From Euonymus europaeus (Eukaryota; Streptophyta; Magnoliopsida; Celastrales; Celastraceae): 64,000 nucleotides of DNA. The DNA is taken from contig OY756957.1 in NCBI GenBank assembly GCA_963580455.1, positions 25,388,501 through 25,452,500 on the forward strand, written 5' to 3'. Below the pieces are notes generated by a model. The model had not been told where the DNA came from, did not search any database, and worked only from the letters and a program-made list of their open reading frames with translations. Within the stretch, counting starts at the first letter, position 1; every line of letters begins with the position of its first letter. Positions 24,120 through 36,089 of the stretch are shown here, one piece after another. The position numbers were made by a program, and so were the translations under genes.

Positions 24120-25803
24120 ACCCATGGTTCATCATCATATTTCTGCATGTAAAAAGGTATATATTATTGATTTTGTATCAAAAGACTTGAGCATGTCAAT
24201 TTGAGTTTCATTTCTTGCTTTGTTAGTATGTAAAGTGATTGAGTTTTGGGTGTTTGCTATAGATCCTAAACCCATTGTAAATCTACCTAGTTGAATTTGC
24301 AATGTATGTATCTTCTGTGTCCGATGAGCTCAAAGTTCCTATCAGGTAACTTCTTGCTTTTCTAAATGGTTGTGTAATGTGTACTGATGGTTATTAATTT
24401 TGAGCTTTGTCAACTAAGGCTTGAGACCTCTAGTGACTTTTAGTGGTGGCTTTTCTTGTGTAAGCTGGATTTAGATATTTGAGGGAAGACAAGCCACATG
24501 GTTCTGCTGGTGGGCTTTATACGTTCAAGGACCTGATCAGGGAAGACAATCCAGTTTTCATCTTAATCTGACACCTCTGTACAGACATGCTCTTTTGCCT
24601 AACTCAGTTAATACTTCAAAGAAGTTTCTTGATTTGTGGTACTGCTATGATCATAGTGATCTTCTGATCTAATAATGGGAACATAAATTGACAACGGATG
24701 CAGTGTAATTGGGTTCCATTTTTACTTAAGTGGTAGTAATGATTGTCAGCATCTTGATGCAGTCTCATATCTTCTTACTGAACTGTGATGTCTGCTGCAG
24801 TTTTCCACTGCCAGAAATGCTTGGTAATTTTCTGCTCTTCACAAAGGAGGTTTTTTTAGCTATAAAGTCATGGCTGCATGCAGTAGAAAAACCTTAATAT
24901 TGGAAGATGTTATTATTATTTCTGTCCAGTGGCCTTGATTTCTGGTTTTTGACCTTGATGTTTGCAGAAGCTAGTAGAAGTTATGGTGGGATCGGAGGAT
25001 CAGAACAATTCTAGTAATCAAGCTTGCTAAAAAATGCTCTTTCAGTATTTTGTATCCATTATTTGTTTTTGTTCTTATGTCATACATCTGCTCATCATGT
25101 TTTGCTTCATTTTTTTTTCTGTTCTTTACAGGATTCTGCTAAGTCAGCGAGCCTATTTGGAGAATTGGTTGCAATCCGATCACCAGACACCAATGAACTG
25201 CTGCACTATACTGAAAAACCTGAAACTTTTGTATGTGCAGGATCTGATATTAGCTTGTGGCTTCCTGCGTGCATTCTGTCTTCTTTTTTTCCCTTTACTT
25301 TATCTAATATGACATTGCACTGCAGGTGTGTATGTGTTTACTCCAGAAATTTTTACAGCCATCCCGGGTGTTTCGCTTCAATGGAAAGGCAGAGGTCAGT
25401 GATAAAAGCTCACTAGAAAATGCTGATTCTGATTCCTGAATTATGTGGTTTATCAGTTAACTTTGTCTAGAACTAGCTAAATTAGAGAGGTCAATTATGT
25501 TAAAAGCATACAGAGACATGTAAAAGCATACAGAGAGATGTAGTACTAGTAGGCCATAACTAAAATTACATTCTTTGGTTGCAGGCAGGCTACTGGTGAT
25601 TACAATGCTAAACTTGGGATTACAATTCTCGGTACTTTCTTAATTCGTTAATATGTTTACTTAAGACACTCCAGTGCACACCGTTATAATCGTACTATAT
25701 GTATACACTTGATGCAGGTGAAGCAGTGACTGTTGAAGATGAAGTGGTGGTTACTAACAGTGTTGTCCTTCCCAACAAGACAAGTCTACTCCCTGCCATA
25801 TAA
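24120..25803 (+). pseudogene. Broken KONJAC/GMPPA-like nucleotidyltransferase gene
   Basis: Exon-sized pieces in order match plant GMPPA-like proteins (KONJAC, which stimulate GDP-mannose pyrophosphorylase): 24120-24156 (GRQPMVHHHISACK), about 24282-24345 (EFAMYVSSVSDELKVPI), 24475-24555 (YLREDKPHGSAGGLY), 24801-24823 (FPLPEML), 24968-25029 (YGGIG then TILVIK), 25132-25240 (FGELVAI and LLHYTEKPETFV), 25326-25394 (VYVFTPEIFTAI), about 25585-25631 (GDYNAKLGITILG) and 25718-25803 (EAVTVEDEVVVTNS to stop). Introns with splice sites remain, so it is a duplicated, not a reverse-transcribed, copy. Damage seen: the nucleotide-binding N-terminus is missing or reduced to a trace, the IFLLN region shifts frame into a stop, an 8-base insertion shifts YGGIG from TILVIK, and the exons for about 190 central residues are absent. 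A nonfunctional relic is by far the best reading. Confidence 0.85.
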
Positions 25804-26951
25804 AAATGGTTACTCTTCTGGTTCTCGGATAAGGAAATAAATTATTTGTAAAAATTGACATCTACTGCAAGACAATAAAAGAAATCTCACTATTAGTTGT
25901 TCTCTCTATCATTTCTTCTGTAATCTCTTTTTTTTTTTTTTTGTAACAAGGCTTGGATTTGTCATTTGTGTCACATGTTTCACTATTAGTTGAAGTCTTT
26001 TAATTCTGAACATTGTTGGGTGTAATGAAATGTCTTTAATCAAAACCTCTCATTCAGATTTGTGTTCATGAAGAGGGAGAAAATTATGGTTGAAGCAGAA
26101 GTTTGGCATTGCAATGCATTAATTATAGCAGTCTTTTGATTTGTTTGAGTTTGTGAACCACTTATGTCGCTGGGCTTTGAGCTTGGTTGTCGGAGTTTAA
26201 GTTCATGGAAACTGTTTAACGATAAATTCGTCTGATATTATTCTCGATTATCAAAACAAGAGCACGTTTGTTTGGTGTTATTCTAGTTATCAAAACAAAT
26301 GTATGTGCCTGTGAGAGCATGTTATTAGAGAAAAAATGAAAATGGAAAATTGATTACTCTTTAAATGAGGTTAACAGCAAAAAACTTTATCCTCAATAGG
26401 TTATTGAAAACTCAAGGAGTGGCAAGTGTTAACTCATGTTTATCTACCATTGTAAGATCTTCAATAAGACGGAGAAGTTTCATTTCAGTGAACAAAATCC
26501 GATTATATGCTCCAAAGGTGTAGCCCGATGCAACCCTGTCGTATTGAGGGCTGAGAAATCATTAGAGAACACATTAATCACTAATCAAGGAAAAAAAACA
26601 CGCCCGAGAATATGATCAATGGCAGAGAAACCCCACTTCCAAAGGCCAGAGGATTGGGGTACCTAAGATTCTCATGAAATTGTTGAGGAATAAACTACTT
26701 AATTAGTTCACTCTGGAAGGCCATAATCTTAAATTTTTTTAGCTTCCATGGATCAGCAATAAAAACTGACATTTTGCATTTTGTTGCCTTGTATAACTGT
26801 GAGCAGTACAAGTGGAGTATCAGGATGACCATTTCAGATGTGATGCATAGAAAATGCAACCAACAAGGTCATCGCTCATTCTTTCAAATGAAAAAATTGG
26901 AGTTCCTGTGCGTGCTGTACTACGTTAAATTAGAAATGGCATTGTGCCGCT
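25804..26951. other. Spacer, convergent with the DEL gene 3' end
   Basis: Contains a poly-T run at 25927-25942 and AT-rich sequence. I see no gene in it; the right-hand 200-300 bases are likely DEL 3' UTR. Confidence 0.5.
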
Positions 26952-29900
26952 CTACAAAATTTCTTGCGATGACTTTTTCCCGGCGATTTCTGTATACCAC
27001 GACTTCCATGCTTCCATGTAATGAGCAAAAAGGTCTCTCAAAGCTACAAAAACAATCAGCAAAAACAGGTATGAGCATACTTAACTTTGTAACTTTGCAA
27101 CAAAACTTGGCAACATTGCCTCACAAGAAGCAGCCAAATCAATGATAAGCTAAAATACAACTGAGGATTCCAGTGGGAAAAAAAGAATGAACTAATGGTC
27201 AACAAGTGATGAGGCAATATTGGCATTTGACACCATCCAGCTAAATCTCATCATTACAGGATTTCCTTAAAGAATATTGGGAAAGCTAAAACTGGTTTGT
27301 TAATTTTTGAGGCAATAGGGGATTGAAAAAAGTCATGGGTAGAAGTAGGTAATAGAAACTACACACCCATCATTCAATTTGAAAGTATATCAGATGGAAA
27401 TCCAACAAAGGTGAGTTCTACCAGAGGAATATCTAACAGCATTTCATTTTGCCTTACCCTGTTGATTTAACCTCAATTCAGACAAGTATTCAGGCCAAAT
27501 TAGATGGCCAGAGTCGTGATAATTCAACTCATTGGCACAAGAAAGCTTTATACAATACCTTGATTGTGATATTGAGGGCGGTAAGTAGAGGAAAGACCCT
27601 TCCAGTCATGACCCTTTATGACATTATTCTCAGGGTCACCATTTTTAGGCACACTCACCGGAGCAAAAGGGCCAAACTGGTAGCTCTTTGATCTTTGTCT
27701 CGAATGCTCCTGGTACACTGAACCTTCAACTTTCAATTGCTTGTGTATCATTGCATCCTGGTTTATATCCTCAGTAATAGAAGATTCCACTCTATTTCTC
27801 TTCAAACTACTGTTCGTAACATCAGTTCCAAATGTCCTTTTCTTGCTTTCATTAACAGCTGAAGCATCACCAGTCCTACTCCCCGCATTTACCCTCGACC
27901 CTAACCACCTGAATGCAGGCTTCCTGGTATCGACAGTGCGAATCTGCACATTATCATAATGAAGTTCAGATCATGAGAGAGCATTTAATTGTATCATTAC
28001 GGCTAAAGTCAGTCATCTCATAATAAGACAGATCAAAGTCTATAGATTCCTGGTATCCATAGTGTGCATCTGCACATGATCATCATGAAATTCAGATACT
28101 GAAATAACAGCTTAATTGGGGTTAATTAATGCTAAAGTGAGTGAAGTAAAAAATTATTCAAAGAAAATAAGTAAAGCCTGATTCTAGATGGCATAACTTC
28201 TACCCACGTGTTATGCTGGTGCATACCTTCTCAATGAGATTTACAGAAGACAACACATTTGCAATGTCATATAGCCGTCTTACTTTTGCTGCAGGAGAGA
28301 AATGCCAAAGAAAATAAGTAAGTTCTAAATTTTCATTTTCTCAAATAATATTCAGATCAATGTAGGAAAGCGAAAGCAATTACTTTTCATTACTGATGAA
28401 GCGTGCCCATCCCCAAGCAATGATTTTGCAGCATCATCAAGAGAAATCGAACCCACCTGTGCAAAGGAAATTATTGATGAGAACTAAACCAATGTATATG
28501 CATAGAAATTTCACAAGGAATAGAAAATGGAAATCTGTTTCCACTCACTTCCGTGCACACAAAGAGCTTGACAAAATTCCGTGTTAGAAGTCCCAGAGAT
28601 TTTTCTCTTCGGTTGTCTGTAAAAAAGAACCTACTTTAAGCTCAGTTGCAAAATACGATAGAAGAATCATTGCAATTCCCATTATCAGAAGTTACAGAAT
28701 AATATCATGTGTCTGTAAAAAAGAACCTAATTTAAGCTCAGTTGCAAAATACAATAAAAGAATCATTGCAATTCCTATTATCAGAAGTTAAAGAATAATA
28801 TCACTTGTGTTCTTCGTTCAATGATCCATTCCCATCTATTAAGTTGCTGACAGATGACTTTAAGCTTAGATAAGCGAAAAGCATTTTCTCCCCTTTTCTC
28901 TTATGAAAATAAACTGACTCCGTAACACTGATCAAAATACAATTCATTGACTACAGGGAATCAAAAAAGAGGTACATTACTGAAACATAGGCAAAACTAT
29001 TGCCATTCTAACAAGCAATACCCTATCAAAGAGTGTGATATTTTTTTACCAGTTTTTGATGATGTAGTGAGTTTGGGCATTCCACTATGAATTGAACTCT
29101 CATTCTGGCTCCCTGTGTTCGAATTCAAAAGGCTGTCCTCATCGTCATCCTCGCCAACATAATCTGTGACCTTAAAGACAGGAAAATGTTCATTTAATCA
29201 GACTGCCCAGAACCCCCTTTCAAAATAATAGAATTAGCACCAATCACCTACTTTGGAACAATTGATGTTCCCATCGGAGGCATTGAAATTCTCCCCAAAG
29301 CCCTCTTCCTGTCACAGCATCGTGAACACAAAGTTAGTTGCTAATTTCAAAATTTGAAGATTGAAACCACACTATTTTCTTCTCGATATTGAGTCCAAAC
29401 CAACAGCCACCAAACCCTACTCCAACCGGCAACCGCAGACAGACTAAACAAAAAATAATAATATTTTCATTTAAAAAAGGGACATATTTGTTACCTTGAG
29501 CTTCTGTAGTTCCTCAGCAATTGCCCCAAAACCTTTCCATAAATACTGGTTCTTTTCCTTTCTTGCGAGAACCTAAATCAATCAAATACGAAAACAAATT
29601 AACATTACATTCATATAATTCGTTTTCTTTCTCTTGCTGTTATATCAAAAGGCAGAAGACAACAAATACTCTGAATCACGAAGGAGGAAATTTCTTGAGA
29701 GAGAAACAAAAAAACTCACCCCAACGCTTTCCAAGACGTTGACGATATCATAGATCCTGCGTCTCTCCACATCTGCGGACCAAACCAAAATCGGGTCAGG
29801 AATCAACATTTAAACAAAAAATTTGAATCATCTAGGAGAAATGAGACGAGACAAAAAAAAACCTAAATTCGTAGCAGCATCATCGAGAGTAATAGACTCA

Positions 29901-30119
29901 ATTCCCTGTCGATTGTACAAGACCAAAAATCTGCAAGAAGAGTAAACTTGAGGATGAGTAGAAATCAAAACAATTAAAATAAAGGGAATTAAGAAGCAAC
30001 ACAGAGAAAGATGAGTACTTGGAGCACAAGAGTCCGAGAGATTTATCTTTCCTGCTGTAGCTCATATTCCTGGAAGAGGAAGATTCGAGTAAACCAGATG
30101 ATGAGGAAGATAACGTCAT
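26952..30119 (-). CDS. DEL: Atypical E2F transcription factor, DEL type (two DNA-binding domains)
   Basis: Eleven minus-strand exons: 30119-30019, 29930-29863, 29772-29720, 29572-29495, 29308-29252, 29170-29050, 28616-28549, 28456-28384, 28288-28227, 27943-27559, 27043-26952; all phases agree, giving 385 residues. Domain 1 (about 23-87: SLGLLCSKFL, then VERRRIYDIVNVLESVG) and domain 2 (about 161-242: SLGLLTRNFVKLF, then KVRRLYDIANVLSSVN, ending RKPAFRWLG) each carry the RRxYD DNA-contact motif. There is no leucine-zipper, marked-box, transactivation or RB-binding segment, which is the DEL/E2F7-8 layout: such factors bind E2F sites without a DP partner and repress. The C-terminus LRDLFAHYMEAWKSWYTEIA is family-like. 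Arabidopsis has DEL1, DEL2 and DEL3 (E2Fe, d, f); I cannot tell which this matches. The gene faces APC8 across 420 bp. Two of its introns contain tandem duplications next to exons. Confidence 0.93.
27931..28091. repeat. Duplicated 3' splice site and exon start in a DEL intron
   Basis: The sequence around the real acceptor of the tenth exon (27943/27944) recurs 126 bp away at 28055-28090: CCTGGTATCGACAGTGCGAATCTGCAC versus CCTGGTATCCATAGTGTGCATCTGCAC. The spare copy, read on the minus strand, still has a TGCAG acceptor followed by codons MHTMDTRNL and then a stop. Confidence 0.9.
28616..28800. repeat. 96-bp tandem duplication in a DEL intron
   Basis: TCTGTAAAAAAGAACCTA starts at 28616 and again at 28712; the two copies share GCTCAGTTGCAAAATAC, AGAATCATTGCAATTCC and TTATCAGAAGTTA with few changes. 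The first copy begins exactly at the acceptor of the seventh DEL exon, so the second copy carries another TTTTTTACAG acceptor-like sequence on the minus strand. Confidence 0.92.
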
Positions 30120-30539
30120 ATCTCCTTTTCACTGATGAAAAAGAATGGAGAAGCAGGAGAGACCAGACCAGGACCGTTAAGCTTATGAAGAAGAAGATAA
30201 GGGGAGAGAGAGAGAGAGAGTAGGAAGGTTGAGTTTTGGCGGGGTTGGAATTTTGAAAGCGGGCTTTTTAAATAAGCGGCAATTTGAATTCCAGCAAACA
30301 AATCTTTTACACGCGCCCTTCTCTGTCCCGGTCTTTCTTCCCTAATTAACGGGCTCCAGCCAGTTAATGGGCCGCATGTGAACATTGTATGGGCCCATTA
30401 TTGTAGATCGGGCTTCAGCGAGTTGCAGACTTGCAGTCGATCTTCCCTGTTCTTCGTTTCTTCTTTTTTCAAATAAGAGCAGGGCGCGGACCATCACTAC
30501 CGGTGAGCAGAAGTAGATGTGCCCTCGAAGATTCCGACC
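30120..30539. promoter_or_regulatory. Divergent 420-bp DEL / APC8 promoter region
   Basis: The start codons of DEL (minus, 30119) and APC8 (plus, 30540) are 420 bp apart, so both 5' leaders and both core promoters must fit here. A GA repeat lies at 30204-30220 and an E2F-type site at 30234-30244. No clear TATA box is placed; the region is fairly G+C rich around 30235-30265 and 30480-30500. Confidence 0.75.
30234..30244. promoter_or_regulatory. E2F-type binding site
   Basis: TTTTGGCGGGG matches the E2F consensus TTTSSCGC/TTTGGCGG family (reverse complement CCCCGCCAAAA). It is 115 bp upstream of the DEL start codon and 296 bp upstream of the APC8 start codon. Function is inferred from sequence only. 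Confidence 0.7.
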
Positions 30540-33500
30540 ATGAATTCGAAAGAAAATTGCAGGAACGAGCTTCGGACTGCGATTCGACAACTCAGTGACC
30601 GTTGCCTTTACTCTGCCTCCAAATGGTACTTCCTAAACCCTAATCCATCTTTAAATTAAAGTACTTTAGCAGTTCTTCTTTTGCTTTTGCAATTTGTTAG
30701 TTCAAGCAATTTCTTTCATGTACATCTATCAATTTGATGGGATTTTGATTCTGGCCTTGTGTAAAAGTACTATTACTGAAAATCTAACTTTCAGCATTAT
30801 AATCTCTTTCATACGATTTCCATTCATTTTTACAGTTATAGTTTCCTTCTTGCCATCCTATGTTTAGCAAATCCTTTTTATTATTGTTTCTGACTAATTG
30901 CTTAAATTTCCGATTTGTATTTGTGTGTGTGGATCCCTTGCAGGGCAGCGGAGCAGCTGGTGGGTATCGAGCTAGACCCAGAAAAGTACACACCTTCCAA
31001 TACTAGATTCCAGCGTGGGAGCTCCAGCATACAGCGGAGGTACCGCACCAATGATATTAATTCCACACCATCTGCTGGTGTCTCGTATGTGTCCACTCCA
31101 GTTATGGAAGAGGATGAGGCTGTGGATGGTGACTTTTATCTATTGGCAAAGTCCTACTTTGATTGTCAAGAGTATAGAAGGGCAGCTCATGTTCTACGTG
31201 ATCAAAATGGAAGGAAATCCGTGTTTTTGCGGTCTTATGCTCTCTATCTGGTTTGTCATTGTCTTGATTGGTTGTTCCTTCCACATTCCTTGCCTTTGAT
31301 TATGCGTAATAATAAGTGTTGTCTGTTCATGTTTTGGGTTTGCTCTATCATTTTCATTTCAGCCTCTTGGTGTTAAATTGGTCATGGATTAACATTAAGG
31401 TGCATGACTTATTTTTCATAATGGAAATTGGGGATAATGGGGGCACGAAATTCTAGAATGGACTAGGTACTTCTTTTGAACCATGTATAGGGATATAGTA
31501 AATCATATCCTTTGTGGTGGAAGTATGCCCGGTAATGTAATGCTTCCCGAAGAAGGTTATCGTGGGTGTGCCTGTGACAGACCTGCTACTATTTGAGCAG
31601 TGAACTTATGTCCATTTTCACTACCCACGTGGCCACTTGAGAGGAAATAACTGAAGGTAATGTTGCATTTGCATTTCACTTTGTTTTTTTCGAACAAAAT
31701 GTTGAGTGTTAGATATGGAAAGAAGAGCTTACAATCCTTGCTTACTCTAAATCATTTTTGAAATTCAGCGAAGAAATTGAAAGAGGATAAAAGAAGTGCA
31801 GAGCCCTTACACATGAATTTGAAGTTAACATTGAAAGTCATAGGAAATGGAATTGAAGTAAGCCTATTCTTTCTTTACACCTTGTTACAGGATTGCTGTA
31901 GTCAAATTAAGAAGTATCAGGGCAATGATTTCACCTCTCTCCCAATCAGTCACTTTTACTTAGTTTCTGCATTCCATTAGTCAGCCTAGTCTTATATCAA
32001 CTTTTACACATACTGATGGAGCTTTCTTTGCAAAACAATTCTGAAATTTCAGATTATTGCAAATTACTTGGATAGGTGTTTATTAGCTGATACCCATATG
32101 ACTGGTCATGAGAGTTAGGATAACAATTCTTCTGGTGCGTCCATACATTTTAGTGAAACTGCGAAAGTTACATGACCTACTAATTGCTTACTCGTATTCT
32201 AGTATACTTCCGCAGAACAAAGGAAGATATGGAGGTGTTTATAATTTTAACATAGTAGTTAGATCTCATTGGATTGACCGAAGGGAAATACTCTTTATGT
32301 TCTGCCTCTCCTGCTGTTTAATTGTTCAGTTGGAGGGGGAAAACCTGTTCTTGAATTTGTGTGAGAAAGACCCGTATATAGTGAGATTTCTCCTTCAATT
32401 TTCCAATGCATTTTTAGATCTCCTATTCTATGGATTCAATTAAGACTAATATATCGTCTAATATGACCATTCCTCCCTTTTATTTTTTCTTCTCTTTGGT
32501 ATATCCATGTCCTTATATTACATGGTTTCTAGTTTTCTAGAACATTACAGACACTCGTCAGCTTTCACAACGCTTCTCAAGTTCTATGTTCTCTCTTTGA
32601 ATCATGTGCCGTAAATGACTCTCATTAACCGATACTGTTTTGGATGTGTTTGCCTTTTAGGTTTTGCATATTTTTGGTTTTTTTTGTACAATTATGAATT
32701 ATGCATATTTAAAAATATTTTTGTTTTACATTGGTGCATATTTTTGGTTAACTACTAAAGAACGTGGTTGTGTTGATAGAACAGGTTGTTTTGGTTTTCG
32801 GACATTGAAATTAAATATCTCAAATGGTCATCTAATCTTGCTTAAATGGTATTGTTCAAACTTCAACACTATGATCTGATGAAATGTGTTTGTATTTGAG
32901 AGGTTCTAATCAAAGCACATTTTCGTGTTGCTTCATGAAGGCTGGAGAAAAGCGGAAAGAAGAAGAGATGATAGAACTTGAGGGGCCTCTTGGTAAGAGT
33001 GATGCTGTGAACCGTGAACTGGTTTCTCTGGAGAGGGAGTTGTCAACTCTCCGTAAGAATGGCACGATTGATCCATTTGGATTGTATTTGTATGGTCTTG
33101 TGCTGAAAGAAAAAGGCAGTGAGCATCTTGCTCGTACAGTTCTTGTGGAGTCTGTGAATAACTACCCTTGGAACTGGAATGCCTGGTCTGAGCTGCAGTC
33201 ATCGTGCACTACAATTGACATATTAAACAGCCTCAGTCTCAGCAATCATTGGATGAAGGACTTCTTCCTGGCTAGTGCTTACCAAGAACTCAGGATGCAC
33301 GATGACTCTTTGTCAAAATTTAAATACCTGCAAGGCACTTTCAGTTTTAGTAATCACATACAAGCTCAAATTGCAAAAGCCCAGTACAGTCTGAGGGAAT
33401 TTGAACAAGTTGAAGTGATATTTGAAGAGCTTTTGAGAAATGACCCCTATCGCGTTGAAGACATGGATATGTATTCTAATGTGTTATATGCAAAGGAGTG

Positions 33501-34401
33501 CTTCTCCGCCCTAAGTTATCTTGCCCATAGAGTTTTTATGACTGATAAGTACAGACCTGAATCTTGTTGCATTATTGGGAATTATTACAGTTTGAAAGGG
33601 CAGCATGAGAAGTCGGTTATGTATTTCAGGAGGGCACTCAAATTGAACAAAAATTATTTATCTGCTTGGACACTAATGGGTCATGAGTATGTTGAGATGA
33701 AAAACACTCCTGCAGCAGTTGATGCCTATCGACGGGCTGTCGATATCAATCCATGTGATTACAGAGCATGGTATGGCTTAGGACAAGCATATGAGATGAT
33801 GGGAATGCCCTTCTATGCACTTCATTACTTTCGAAAATCTGTATTCTTGCAGCCAAATGATTCACGGTTGTGGATTGCTATGGCTCAATGCTATCAAACT
33901 GAACAGCTCCACATGCTTGAGGAGGCAATCAAGTGTTATGGAAGGGCAGCAAAGTGTAATGACAGGGAAGCGATTGCCTTGCACCAGCTTGCAAAGCTTC
34001 ATGTCGAGCTTGGGCATGTTCAAGAAGCAGCATTTTACTACAAAAAGGATTTAGAGAGGATGGAAGTTGAAGAAAGGGAAGGACCAAATTTGGTAGAAGC
34101 TTTACTCTTTCTTGCAACATATTGCAAAGACCAGAAGAAATTTGAAGAAGCAGAGGTGTATTGCACCCGCCTGCTGGATTACACTGGCCCGGTGAGTTAT
34201 AGTCGCAAGTGTGCATTTGGTGTATAATGCATAATTTATATATAGATAAAAGTTCTTGTTTGTATTCTTCACATTGCATACAAATTGAAATCTGTACTTT
34301 TCTGGTTGCAGGAGAAGGAAACGGCAAAAAGTTTACTTCGAGGAATGAGAATATCACAATCTATTTTTCCGTCGATGGATGTTGAGCATTTCCCTCCCTA
34401 A
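30540..34401 (+). CDS. APC8: Anaphase-promoting complex subunit 8 (CDC23)
   Basis: Exons 30540-30625, 30944-31250, 32941-34191 and 34312-34401 join in phase to 577 residues, close to the Arabidopsis protein length. APC8 is a tetratricopeptide-repeat subunit of the APC/C ubiquitin ligase, forming part of the TPR scaffold that binds activators. Family landmarks: start NELRTAIRQLSDRCLYSASK, then NTRFQRGSSSI, DFYLLAKSYFDCQEYRRAAH, GEKRKEEEMIELEGPLGKSD, and a row of TPR motifs from about residue 240 onward (for example SLKGQHEKSVMYFRRALKLN, then WTLMGHEYVEMKNTPAAVDA, then AWYGLGQAYEMMGMPFYALH). The end reads FPSMDVEHFPP. Intron 2 is 1690 bp long and holds no gene. All key parts look intact. Confidence 0.97.
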
Positions 34402-36089
34402 ATTCTCCATAAAAGCAGAGGTTATTGTAAACTATCTATAGTTCGTTTATTGTATGGTTTCTTTCAGTTTTGAGGTTATGGAAATCAACATCTGATTATA
34501 TCGATGGAAGTAGAAACTCGAATTATGATGGCATGCAAAGCTGGTAATTTAGTGCTACAAATTAGTCTATCTCTGATCATCTTTTCCCTATTTGCTTTTA
34601 AGCCACGTTTGAACAAAGAAACATTCAGTGTGAATGTGCTTCAGTGAGTTCGTCGAAATTATTTGGAGTTTATAGGGTTGGCTGTCTTGGGTTAATTCAA
34701 CCCAATAAATTAACTTATTATTGAGTTAAATACCAAGTTAGCAAATTTTAACTCGGTATCGGAGTGAGAGGTCATAGATTCGAACCTTGGCCTCCGACTC
34801 CATAATTTAACTTCTAATTTGTCAGTCCCAAATGTGAGCTTTTGTGTGTTTGTTGTTTCTCCAAGTGATGACTTTGTGTAAAAATAGCCATATTGAACCG
34901 TCGGATTGTCCATAGTTTTTTGGGTGATACAAAACAATGGAATCCGTTCTGAGTTTTGATTCTCATATCTATTCAAGTGCCGCAGGAATTTGGAATGGTT
35001 GTGGTGAGTCCATTTGTTGAGATGCAACTTCAAAAGGCATTACAGAGACACCAATACAATCCAACCATCGATTACAAGAAAAATGGATGAAGAATAGTCA
35101 TACATTTCCAAAATAGGGTTAAGAGAGACAAAGAACAATGATGCCTAAAGATATTGTGAAACTATGTGTTATACAATAGCAGCAAGATCCCATAGAACCA
35201 GTCTCTTTTTTCTTTTCTTTTTTTAATGATAGAATCATATGACTCAAAAGCCCCTAAACTCGATTGTCACTGCGAGCAATACCACTTCCGTGCACACAGA
35301 CTTGACAATCCGAATTTATATTCATATTCGATGTCTAAATGACAAACTTGTATAATATCTTTCTCGAATCTCGATTTAAAAAAAAACACACGATAAAGAA
35401 AGAAATCATTGCAAAAATGTTTTTCCTAAACAATCGTGGAAACTATGTATGAAAATCATGTAGCATTGTTTATATGATAAAATTTTCTGCCCCGAGATGG
35501 TTCTGTTTATTAACTAAAAAAAAACTCACGTATGTTTGTTCCGATGCCAAATGGCAGATAGTTGGAGAGTCCATGGTTTTTCACTTCGATAATTCTCTTG
35601 TTTTCTTAATGCATTCTCATTGTGACATAAATGGTTTAAGAACATTCTTTCAGATAAAACCCAGAAAACACAACAAGAGAGGCGAAATTAAAAGGAAAAA
35701 AACCTGTAAACAATGACATGAATATAAAATAGTAGTCCAAATGAAATCACTTTCAGCAAAAGCTCCGGCGATATCTATGAAATTGATGGAGGCCTGCAAG
35801 AACATCACAACCATCAATATTGTGCAATTACTATAGACCAGAAAATGACCGGCTTACCATAGTATCCCTCTGCTATTGTAGGACACAAGCAATTGTAACT
35901 CGTTAACAAGGGTATTCTAGTCATTTAGTGCGACGAAGGCCCGGGAAATTTACCAGAAACTACTATCTTCATTGAAACTCTCAGCAAACAACACCAATGC
36001 ACAGAACTGAAACATTTTTACTCGCATTGCTCATGAACATGAAGAACTAAGACAACAAAGCTCTGTTTACCTTTCTTTTGCCACTTAAC
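34402..36089. other. Spacer between APC8 and formin
   Basis: Holds the APC8 3' UTR and a probable formin promoter. A region near 34730-34870 has a tRNA-like flavour (ACTCGGTATCGGAGTGAGAG, then GATTCGAACC), which resembles a tRNA-derived SINE head or the primer-binding end of an LTR element; no element borders could be set. No gene seen. Confidence 0.45.

Noticed and set aside
34710..35033. 107-codon minus-strand frame after APC8
   Set aside because: It covers a tRNA-like repeat region and resembles no protein family.
36078..36089. Formin start four codons upstream of 36090
   Set aside because: The codon at 36078 is TTG, not ATG; the first ATG is at 36090.
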